Part shown: positions 1 through 9,540 of the stretch, piece after piece | Layout: each line of letters starts with the position of its first letter | Position numbering within the stretch: position 1 is the stretch's first letter | From: Phoronis australis | Taxonomy: Eukaryota > Phoronida > Phoronidae | DNA: 62,000 bases | NCBI GenBank assembly: GCA_002633005.1 | Contig: NMRA01000171.1 | Span: 2,776 to 64,775 of the forward strand | Direction of reading: 5' to 3' | Position numbers and translations under genes: made by a program | Notes under the pieces: generated by a model | What the model was told of the DNA's origin: nothing | The model's input: only the letters and a program-made list of their open reading frames with translations | Databases searched by the model: none

Positions 1-790
1 CACACATTTAAATCTTTTTTCATCCGTATAATTTTAATTACCGGGGTTAATTAATAAACTCATCATTTCCCTACGCTCTTACTGTTTTATTTTTTTGCGG
101 CAGCCAAGGGGGGGGGGGCCCGGGCCCCCTGGGCCCCCCCTAAATCCGCCTATGCCTCCTGACCCACAACAAATTGCAACAAAAGGTTTTACAGTGGTTT
201 TATGCCCTACTGGGTATCCTTATTAACAGGAAAAAAGCCTATCAAAATCTGACCACCGGAAATGGGTTAAAATTGCGTTATTTCCAAGATGGTCCCCACG
301 ACGTTTCAAAATCACCAAAATAGATATAACTTCTTCAATAATTGAGATAGAGAAATAATTTTTGGTTCTAGTCTATGGTTTTAAGGGGTGATCAACTCAC
401 TGGTTTGGTTAAAACTAAGATAGGATGAGTATTTGATATGAAATTCAAGATGGCGGCAAAAATTCAAGAATAGTAATCACTGATTTGTACTTTATCAATT
501 ATAACGAATGTATGATTAGATATGACCGGTTTCTGATTGAATGATCTTAAAACATTAGATTTGACTGCATTCTAACTGAACTATTTTAAAATATGAACAT
601 TGCATTAATATTTAATATTTAATCCAAAGCATTGGCTTGCATAAAAGTAACAAAAAATTGTCTAGTGCATATTTGCTTGCCACTGGTTTTTATTAAAAAA
701 AACACACACAAGGAAACTAGAAGCCCAGGGCAAAATGTCAACATCTGTCTGAAGTGTCCCACAATCAGCCGCAATTGTGCAGATCATTGA
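1..790. other. Gene-free flank, GC palindrome near 111-142
   Basis: No coding region is supported here. The sequence is AT-rich apart from a run of G followed by alternating C and G blocks at about 111-142, which is largely self-complementary (GGGCCCGGGCCCC core). Phrases such as 'aagatggcggcaaaaattc' look repeat-derived, but I could not define an element. Confidence 0.5.
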
Positions 791-2200
791 CAATCTTGAG
801 AAGTCTGTGGCTGGTCTGAAGATGTTCCATACTGCTCAGGCAATGATCAAGGCAGCTCGCACTCGGTCTTGGATAATCACTTGCCAGCTGTTGGTGATGG
901 CTTGCCAATAATTGCTGCAGCTGGACACCACAACTACCTGAAATCTGCTTATCTCTACATGGCTAATATGGAGAGCAAACACCCGGATGTGTATGCGAAG
1001 TTTCAAAAATGGCTTTCGTATGATTCGACGAACAAACCAGTTTTGGGCAGGCCTCAGCTGTGATCTAGCCATTGAGAAAAATTACTAAATGCGATCTCTA
1101 AAAGGCACAGGGGGCTTGACTCATGGCAGTAATATAACAGAGGAGCAGCGAGCATTGTGGACAATGTTGGTCACCGTAACGTCAGAGGTGAGCATCACCT
1201 TGCGGGACTCCAATGATCTCACGTGCACAACAAGCGCACAACATAAACAAGCAACTGCTGCCAGAACTGAAAGAGATGCATGCGACTTTCCAAAGATAAG
1301 CACAAAGCTGACTGCAATTTCACCCTTCTCCTCAGACCCTGTGCTACGCAATGTCGTCAATGATGTTGTCGCAGATGTCAACGTGCATGGATATCAATCT
1401 GTTGGGAACAAAATCATTGAGAGAATGGTTCGAAAACATGGTTTTCTTTCTTTTTTAAGAAGAAAGAGAATGTTAAGACCCTGGGAAAGGCAGCTGCAGT
1501 CCAGGTTGGTCGTGACGGAACCATCGATCCTTGCTTACTCTTCCAGTCTTCTCTGGTGATATTCCGGTAAGACGACTTGTCTCTTGAGGAAGCTGTGAGT
1601 GTCGAGCTCAGTCCACATCCGCAGTCTCTCTATGAGGACAACCTGATGAAGACGGCTGACAGACCTCAACTGGCTCAAACCGTTTATGACCGCTGTTCCA
1701 AAGCCCATGCTTTTGAAGGAGCACCTGAAACTCCACATCTTCAGTACGCCTCCAGACTGAAAGGCATGCGCTTGATGGGGGATCTTTTCTGCACAAGCAA
1801 ATGGAAGAAGGGATATACCTATGGAAAAATTGTCGGAGCATGCGCTGACTTCACGGCAAAGCACTCTGAGGCAGCCACTGTTGTCTTTGATGTTTATAGT
1901 ACAGGTTCTTCGATAAAGGATAACACCGAGACGGAGACAGATCAGCAGCTATCCGACTGTGAACTTCACCGGAGAAACGGAATTTGATGATTAAGAGAGA
2001 TGAATTCCTATCCACTGGCAGTAACAAGCAACAACTGGTCGCTTTGATAAGTGGCCAGCTGCAGAAAGTGAGATGTACAGCCGTTCAAGCAGAAGGAGTC
2101 GCTGATGTGGACATTGCAAAGACAGCAGTAAAGAGTATAATATGCATTCCACCACAGTAATCGGCCAGGACAATGACATGTTGATGCTTATAACCCCTTC
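791..2200 (+). pseudogene. Decayed copy of an uncharacterised invertebrate multi-copy gene family
   Basis: Several plus-strand segments in different frames together look like one protein broken by frameshifts and stops. Segment 869-1063 contains AAGHHNYLKSAYLYM and HPDVYAKF. Segment 1089-1559 contains MRSLKGTGGLTHG, TSAQHK and RNVVNDVVADV. Segment 1577-1987 contains KGYTYGKIVGACADF and VFDVYSTGSSIKD. Segment 1988-2200 contains FLSTGSNKQQLVALIS, AEGVADVDIAKTAV and, in another frame, TVIGQDNDMLML. From memory these blocks occur in this order in a large family of uncharacterised proteins in cnidarians and marine deuterostomes (blocks like MRSLK.TGGLT..., ...GDDTDLLVLL). The last block resembles a PIN/FEN-like acidic motif, which is inference. 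Breaks lie near 870, 1063-1089, 1559-1577, 1987 and 2140. The copy cannot encode a full protein. Whether the family is a host gene or a mobile-element passenger I cannot tell. Confidence 0.7.
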
Positions 2201-2468
2201 TCACATGAAAAGAGCTTTTCTCAAATAAATGAGCTTCGAAAAAAGGACTTAAATTCAATACTTAATAAGGTATTGCTCAGACAATACCACACTTGCAAAT
2301 TCATTAATCGGTCTATCCTATATAAAGTCGCGAGTGCCCTAAAGTCGTGAACGATCTTATTTCCTCTTCTGCGCGGTCCCGTGACATCTGGCGTTGAAGT
2401 TTCCAGCGTTCCTCTGCTTAAAAACGTCAAACGAATACCCGGACGTGTTGGTATTCACAATATGATAA

Positions 2469-3250
2469 CCCTGCTTGCGCCACCCTCGGCAGCTTGGCTG
2501 GGGCCCGCTTACTAAGTGCCGCGTCGGAGCCTGCTTGCGCCGCCCTCGGCAGCTTGGCTGGGGCCCGCCTATAAGTGCCGCGTCGGAGCCTGCCTGCGCC
2601 GCCCTCGGCAGCTTGGCTGGCGGGGGCGCGCCTAAGTGCCGCGTCGGAGCCTCAGCCTGGGCCCGGCCCTCGGTAGCTTGGCTGGGGGCCCCGCCTAAGT
2701 GCAGCGTCGGAGCCTTCCCGTGCGCCGCCCTGGGCAGCTTGGCTGGGGCCCGCCTAAGTGCCGCGTCGGAGTCTGCCTGCGCCGCCCTCGGCAGCTTGGC
2801 TGGGGCCCCGCCTCAATGCTACGTCGGAGCCTGCCTGCGCTGCCCGGCCTCGGCAGCTTGGCTGGGGCCCGCCTCGATCAGTGCTACGTCGCAGCCTGCC
2901 TCAGTCATGCTCTGCCCTCGGCAGCTTGGGGCCCGCCTCAGTGCTACGTCGGAGCCTGCCTGCGCTGCCCTCGGCAGCTTGGCTGGCACCCGCCTCAGTG
3001 CTACGTCGGAGCCTGCCTGCTGGCCCTCGGCAGCTTGGCTGGCGGGGGCCCGCCTCAGTGTTACGTCGGAGCCTGCCTGCGCTGCCCTCGGCAGCTTGGC
3101 TGGGGCCCGCCTAAGTGCTATGTCGGAGCCTGCCTGCGTTCCCCTCGGCAGCTTGGCTGGGGCCCGCCTAAGTGCTACGTCGGAGCCTGCCTGCGCTGCT
3201 TTCGGCAGCTTGGCTGGGGTCCGCCTAAGTGCTATGTCGTGCCGTGCCTG
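2469..3250. repeat. 57-bp GC-rich minisatellite, about 13 copies
   Basis: The anchor 'ctcggcagcttggctgg' followed by 'gcccgcctaagtgc' and 'acgtcggagcctgcctgcg' recurs about 13 times. The commonest unit is 57 bp, with variants of about 53-68 bp. Units in the first five positions carry 'gccgcgtcgg' or 'gcagcgtcgg'; units 6-13 carry 'gctacgtcgg', 'gctatgtcg' or 'gttacgtcgg'. The array therefore has two adjacent blocks of related variants, as expected from local unit amplification. Because 57 is a multiple of three, stop-free frames appear on both strands; these are by-products of the repeat and not evidence of a protein. Confidence 0.93.
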
Positions 3251-4860
3251 AAAGACCATATTGAAATAAAAATTTCCCGAAACTGAATCACAATAAAACT
3301 AATCTTGATATTAGAGCCAATGCAGATAGACGGATGTGTACCAGCTAACCTGCCTGTATTGACAAGTAAATTAGTCATAGCCTAGTTGACCATCAACTAG
3401 CTTTTATTAGTTCATCGGGAATTTCGTATTTTACTCTCTTAGATCTCAGCTACTGTTACTTGGGGTAGCTCCTCTCTATCTGTCAGTGAAATCAGGCTGG
3501 TCCTAGACCTATTCTTACTCTCCATGAAACTTTGTTGGTTGACGGTGTTGATGGCTGCATCCCCCGGCCGGGAATGCCCCCTACCAAGGGCGGGTGCGGA
3601 AGATTCGGTACAAAATGGTGGCATTGGGGGCGGGGTGAGGCGTTGCGATGAAGGGGGGGATTTGGCGTAGTCAAAATCGTTTGCGCAGATTGTACTAAGG
3701 TTTCTTTCTTCAATTTTATTTTTCTTAAAAATAACCAGTAACAAAAAGTTTAGTTGGGGTATGTGAATGATGAGTTTCTAGTCATTTTCGTTTATTAAAA
3801 ATTACAATTATCGAAAAAGACGATTACTAATATTCTTTCCAAAAAAGTGAAGTCTCCTAACTCAAAAGCATCCAATGGCCTACTAGATGAAGTTCTCAAT
3901 GGACAAGTGCAATTATACCTTATTGGTTTTGTTTTTTAGATTTCGCTAACTTCACTTTAACATCAAAATATAAAGTTATAATTTTCTTGAATAAAAACTC
4001 AGGTATGGATTCGGTGTGAAAATTGATCCAGACCGAGACATAAACAAACAAATGGCCCTAGTGGCCACCACCGTGAAATTAAGGGCACAGCTCTAAAAAC
4101 TTTTGCAGTCACCATATCCTTCTTATGGCCAACTTGGCACGTAATGCTCCAATTATACACAGTAAAACCACAATTGAGCAAGTTTCATGAAAAATATTCA
4201 ACTTTTCTCTTTTTCTCACGTTACACTTTGGAGATTTTTTCCTAAACTTCAGTGAAGTAGTCACACAACTTGCGTTATACATTGAAACGAATCACGAATT
4301 TTCATGCAGGTGCCAAATGATTCCCTGGCCATGTGCCATTGCATTCTCTGAAAATAATCGACAGAAATTAATCGGGGTTCCGCAAAAATTTGAAACATTG
4401 TCCATAAATTCAAATAAACTCCAACTTGAAATATGCTGAGCGCATAACGATTAGATCGCAGACCTTAGGTGGAATTAGCCGACAAGCTTGACGTGAAAAC
4501 CATTAAATGCCTGTTCATTTAAAAATCTTTGAGGGGAATGACTTTCTTTTTTATCAGCAAAGGTTAATATTGTTTAGTTTCACCGCTAGTCAATAGATGG
4601 CGAGTTGAAAGACGAAAAAACAACGAAGGACACATCAACTTGGTCTGTATTTCACAGAAAACAAAACAATGTTGTTTTGCAGCGCATTTATAAATAACCA
4701 ACAAAATGACAGAGTTCAAACACGTGGGCACTCTGAGATAACAAAAGAGTTTGCTGAACAGGCCATCCACTATAAAGACATCAATCAACCAGTCAACACA
4801 GGACACATTAAGCTGCACTTCGCTGTTTAAAAGGCAAAAAAAAATTTGAAAATCGAGTAA
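3251..4860. other. Gene-free stretch
   Basis: No convincing exon, RNA gene or named repeat. A slightly GC-rich patch at 3550-3665 has short frames on the minus strand without domain similarity. The rest is AT-rich. Confidence 0.45.
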
Positions 4861-5054
4861 GGCAATTTACTCTCACAAAATTGGTCTAAAAACAATAATT
4901 GCCCCCGACAGGATTCCATTCAGCGACGGTTTATTGGGGTTGAGTTTGAAAATGGCGCATTTACGCATTGCTTGTTACTCGAGTTGAGCAACGGAAATGG
5001 AATCCTACCACGATAAGAAATCTCAAGAGACCGGTTTTATGAGAGTAAAAGGCC
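4861..5054. mobile_element. MITE-like element with 27-bp inverted ends (copy X)
   Basis: The left end 'ggcaatttactctcacaaaa' is matched in inverted orientation by the right end around 5030-5054 ('ttttatgagagtaaaaggcc'), with a few mismatches. A second copy with the same termini and interior phrases (gtttattgg.gtt, gaaaatggc, catgagagtaaaaggc) lies at about 27850-28133. No coding capacity. The paired termini plus a second copy support a non-autonomous DNA transposon; superfamily unknown. Confidence 0.6.
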
Positions 5055-5949
5055 AATTCTATTTTTAGCCAGCTAAACCGTATTAAGTCCGGCTTTAGCA
5101 AAAGTTTGTAAGTGACCAACGTGAAACAAATAGACAGCATTACAAAATAACAAAACTAGGAAAAGATGTACGATGCAATTCTTTACAAACTCAGAAATCA
5201 CTCCTCTTCTGAGCAAGAGACCAGTTGAGACCAATGTTACCAGTGGTCTAAATCACAAATTCGTTTCTTGAACAGAACTTGCATTGCCGGATAGTCACTT
5301 TACTTATTAAGTTTTCGAATAGCCACAATTCTAGAAATAACATAACCAGTTATTACCTGCAATCCCACCACCCATGGGCGGCGCAGAACTGATATGAGCG
5401 GGGGCTATAGCCCCTCCCCCAGCCCCCTGTGGTGCGCCATCCATGCAATATGCAACGACCATCACATCTGAAGTCAGGGCGTTTGCAAAAGCCAAACGTT
5501 TTACTGTCGAATCAAACTGATTTGGGATGGTCAAGTATATTGAACATGAAGAGGGTACAGAATACAACGGGGAGAACTCGTTGTTCAAATGATAAACACG
5601 TGGGCATAAACAATTTATGTCCATCAGAGAACATTTTGCATTAACTCATTTGTGCTGGTAAAAGATGAATAACGGTAACTCAACCACAAAGAAACTATAA
5701 TTATTTCCCTGCAAAACGTTGGATGCTTCCTTATTCCCAATCCAGACAGAGCTCCACATTTATCCACAAAATACACTAGTTCTACCATCATCCAGATACT
5801 GGACCATGAAAATAACAGCAGGACAAATCATTTTAATCAAAACAAATAAGATAACTTATTCTGAAAGCTAAAAGTTAGCCGCTCCAGTGATACTGCATTA
5901 GCAGGAAGCTTTGCTTCTTTAGTTTTCACAAACATGCATATTCAAAACA
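5055..5949. other. Gene-free stretch with small GC hairpin
   Basis: No gene supported. A short hairpin 'gggggctatagccccctc'-like motif sits at about 5400-5420. Small overlapping frames on both strands at 5331-5644 lack similarity to known proteins. Confidence 0.4.
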
Positions 5950-6995
5950 AGAGCAACGAAATTGCCATTAGGGGGCACAGTGTTCATCGGATCCGTCTAA
6001 AAGTCGTCATCTTCTCTTATTAAGGTCATAAATTCACGTGCTAAATTTAATAAAGATCCTGCAGAGGGCTTAGGGGATACAGGTATGAGTGCAAAAAAAA
6101 ACTGCCACTAGGAGGCGCCACAGTAGTCAAAGTTATCAGAAAATCATCGGCAACCGTCCCCTTCACAGAAAGTACATACATACCAACTTTCACAATCATC
6201 CTTAGAGTGGTTTGGTTGACAAAGGGACGAACGCCACAAAACAGACTAAAAAAACAACAAAAATGGCCACTAGGTGGCGCAAAAAACCTTGAATCAATCC
6301 TTAGCTGAATGGCTAGTGTCACCTCAATAATGGATGTCTATGTGCCAAATTTTGTGGAAATCCGTTGAGTACCTTTGAAGATACAGCGATAAACGTAAAA
6401 AAAACAGAATTGCCACTAGGTGGCACACCGGCAGACCGATCTGTTCGAAAGTCGTCGTCGTCTGTTGTCAACTTTTTATAAATACATTTCCTAAATTTAA
6501 TAAAGATCCTGTAGAGCGTTTAGGAGATACAGCCATGGGCGCAAAAACAAACAAAATTGCCACTAGGAGTGGCCACAGTAGTCGAAGTCATCGGAAAATC
6601 ATCGTCAACTGTCTTCTTTATAGTAAAACCATACATGCCAATTTTCACAATCATCCTTAGAGTGGTTTGGTTGTTAGAGGGGTGGACGCCAAAAAACAAC
6701 TCGAAAATAGTAAAAATTGCCACTAGATGGCGCAAAATCCATCAAAGCAATCCGAAAACGGGAGGATAGCGTCAACTCATTAATAGATGCCGATGTACTA
6801 AATTTCATGAAAATCGGTTGAAGACCTTTGAAGATACAGAGGCAAACGTAAAAACCTAGAATTGCCACTAGGGGGCACAGCGGTATTCGGGTCGGTCCGA
6901 AACTAGTCGCCCTCTGTCCTTGACCCCATAGGAACACATCTGCCAAATTCCAATATGATCCTACAAGGGGTTTAGGAGATGCAGCTGGGGACGCC
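5950..6995 (+). repeat. Higher-order tandem array (a-b-c-a-b-c-a) with CTCF-like motifs
   Basis: Seven subunits of about 140-160 bp are each marked by a motif of the type CCACTAGGTGGCGC, at 5965, 6105, 6267, 6413, 6560, 6720 and 6865. Subunits fall into three types repeating in order with a period of about 450 bp: a (5965/6413/6865, ...GGGGGCAC or GGTGGCAC), b (6105/6560, followed by ACAGTAGTCRAAGT) and c (6267/6720, followed by GCAAAA). Shared phrases such as 'ttcacaatcatccttagagt' and 'aaagatcctg.agagg' confirm the higher-order period. The motifs at 6267, 6413, 6720 and 6865 fit the vertebrate CTCF consensus CCASYAGRKGGCRS at all 14 positions; those at 5965 and 6105 have one mismatch and 6560 has more. 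Binding is inference. Confidence 0.85.
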
Positions 6996-8277
6996 GGACG
7001 CCCAGACAGAGATGACGGCATATAAATATGTGGGCGCATAAAAATTGACACACCTCTCTACCAGCCAACAGCATTTAAAAGGATGCCAAAACCCAGTTTC
7101 GGCATATTAACATATACAAAAAACGACTTTCCCATCCACTTCTCCGAAACAAAAAACGCTCTGCAACTCTCAGCAACCCTCAAAAGTTTGGAGGAAAATC
7201 TGAAAACTCCTTTCAACAGCTGGGAAACCAGCAAGCGTGACCTACACTTTTAACCAATTATACTTTTAACCTATTATAGGGCATCTGTGGGAAAAGGCCA
7301 CCCACCAAGCTCCATAACCTCCAGTATGACGAGGAAGAATGAGTTTTTAGTTGATCCCTACTTTTAACTTGAACGACTGATGCCAACGAAGCATTAGCAA
7401 CTGACAGGGTTTGGTATCCTTTCAAGTGTCAGCTTATTAGTTCTACTGACTTCAGCTTAACCCATTTGGCCACTAGGTGGAGTTTCAGCATTAATTATAC
7501 ATCCAGGGACAACAATAAGCAACCACAAAAGTGTCGGTGGGTACATAAGTAATGAAAGGATTCTTTTAAAGCATGGGCTACAAAGTCATGTGGGACCTTT
7601 TCAACAAGTTGTGTGCATTTAGCAAAATATCTGCAAAACTATAGACTTTAACTCTGCAAAAGTATATACTCCTAAAAATAGAAAACCTGTAGAATTTGAA
7701 TAATACTTAATACTGACCAGCCATTAGTAGGGTAATGTTTTTCAATTAAAGTTAGCAAAAATGAAAGGTACATTCATAGTAAAACACCAAATTCAATAAC
7801 ATAAAACACATTTTGTTTTGTATAAAACGCTGTTGCAGTTTTGTAATTTTCCTCCCATTCTCGTCTGGTACTAACTTTTGAGTTGCTTCATAAAAATTCT
7901 TAGATTCGTATTTTTATAGCCCCTCATGGCTAAGTAAAACATCATTTTGAAAAACAGCACATTAAATACAGTACCTGAAAGCTTCATTTGAATGTTATAA
8001 GATATGTTTACGGGGGTAACAGTAAAGTTTCCATAAATACAAACAAAAAATAATTGTCAAAATTGCAATTATTAAATTTTTGAAGCGCTCACTGTATAGC
8101 AAAAATGTTCAAAATTTCATTTTGTGTTGGTTGATGGCATCCATCCTATATGACCTTTTCAAATAATCAAGTAAAACTGTTTTCTTGTATAAGCTCTTGA
8201 AATTTTTGATAAATAGAATGTTACCCTTCCACTATAATTGTGTTCTAATTTAAAGAAACTTTGCCCCACATGTAACT
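6996..8277. other. 3' flank of Rnf139 with a dispersed-repeat end at about 7075-7145
   Basis: No gene. The stretch 7075-7145 (…aggatgccaaaacccagttt… then cgactttcccatccacttc) is similar to 31866-31940 in an Lmf1 intron. One more CTCF-like motif with mismatches occurs at about 7461 (ccactaggtggagt). Part of 7700-8277 is probably the 3' untranslated region of Rnf139, but its end cannot be fixed. Confidence 0.4.
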
Positions 8278-9540
8278 TCAATCTTGGTGCTGGTGAATAC
8301 TATTTCTTATGGTATCCTTGTCTTCACCCAGACTTATTTGTTGATGACATAAGGGGCACTTGTCCTGTTGGTAAAGCCATTTTCGAAGACAGTTGCTATG
8401 GAAATAATGTCGACACTGTGTTACTCTAGCCACATTGAGCTCATGAAAACAGATTGCACAAAGTTCCGTATCTTTGCCACATTCGACCAGTTGCTCATGT
8501 GTTAGTTCTGGTAAAAGACTGATCTTGTGAACAGCAGTCCTTCTGCGTTGAAATTTGAGCCAGCCCTCCTTGGCTTGAACCCAAATGTTAAAGTAGGCAT
8601 GAATACACATCATAATTGCACGAATCATTCCACCTGATTCAAAGAGCATTATGTAACCACCATTGCAGAATAAGAAAATTCCAAAGATAAATTCAACACA
8701 AGCTCCGCCCCCTTTTACAAAATAAATATAATCATCCAGCTTCTCCCAATAGCCCTCGGTGTGTGTGTCCACCATGAACATGGTGTAGACTATTAATGAC
8801 ACAAACACTTTCACCATGACTTCGATGCTAAATGCAGTGACTGCCAGTAACCAGGTGCTTATCTCGTGATGTGACCACAGCCAAAGAACAAAACAGCAGG
8901 GCAGTAATACCAGACAGGCACACACAAACAGGACACGGGCGTGTTTCCTAGGTGATTGGTAACCCATGGCGCTGAGCTGCTCCAGTATGGGATTGACCAT
9001 TCCATGCGTGAAATGCAGCACAGCCGTCGAGAGAAGACAAAAGTTCTTATAAAGTCTCAGCAATCTCTTGTCAGGCACCAGACTGGTCAGGCCCGTCTGT
9101 AGGGACAAAATGAAGAAGAGCACTGCACTCACAGTGCCCATAGACTTATCCTCATCGTTTGTACTGCCTACAAACATAGCTAATGCTATACCAAGAAGGT
9201 GCATGAAAAACGCAATGATGCTGGTTAGTCCAAGCAAGGCGATGACAGTTTCTGAGCTGCGGATTAACAATTTTGAAAGGGTGGTATTCACAATTTCTAA
9301 GAAAGATAAACAATTTTCTCCACAGCTGTCCTCCTGTTCTAAAATCTCCGAAGTATAAAAGACTGCGTAGACTACCATAAGAATGGTCCAAAATGTCTTG
9401 AGAACGTTCGACACGTGCAATCTTTTCCACTGTATCTCAAGGAAGGTGGGAATTCCGAATGTTTTGATCACATGTTCTGCCAGCTTAAACATGCGGACAA
9501 TGAATGAACACACAGCTTGAAGACTGAGGACAGTGTACAA
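8278..9540 (-). CDS. Rnf139: Rnf139 coding exon 3 (membrane core and RING)
   Basis: Residues 203-622 and stop TGA at 8278-8280. Acceptor TATTTTTCAG lies just above 9540. This large exon carries about two thirds of the protein, with the later transmembrane segments and the whole RING-H2 domain. Confidence 0.93.
   Translation of the reverse strand: MYTVLSLQAVCSFIVRMFKLAEHVIKTFGIPTFLEIQWKRLHVSNVLKTFWTILMVVYAVFYTSEILEQEDSCGENCLSFLEIVNTTLSKLLIRSSETVIALLGLTSIIAFFMHLLGIALAMFVGSTNDEDKSMGTVSAVLFFILSLQTGLTSLVPDKRLLRLYKNFCLLSTAVLHFTHGMVNPILEQLSAMGYQSPRKHARVLFVCACLVLLPCCFVLWLWSHHEISTWLLAVTAFSIEVMVKVFVSLIVYTMFMVDTHTEGYWEKLDDYIYFVKGGGACVEFIFGIFLFCNGGYIMLFESGGMIRAIMMCIHAYFNIWVQAKEGWLKFQRRRTAVHKISLLPELTHEQLVECGKDTELCAICFHELNVARVTQCRHYFHSNCLRKWLYQQDKCPLCHQQISLGEDKDTIRNSIHQHQD

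Noticed and set aside
111-142. G/C palindromic run as a regulatory or structural element
   Set aside because: Homopolymer-rich and prone to assembly error; no second feature supports a function.
2475-3286. Overlapping open frames of 118-258 codons on both strands
   Set aside because: They are produced by a 57-bp tandem repeat whose length is a multiple of three; no splice, start context or domain support.
9068-9430. Frames inside Rnf139 exon 3 on both strands
   Set aside because: Shadows of the conserved Rnf139 coding frame.
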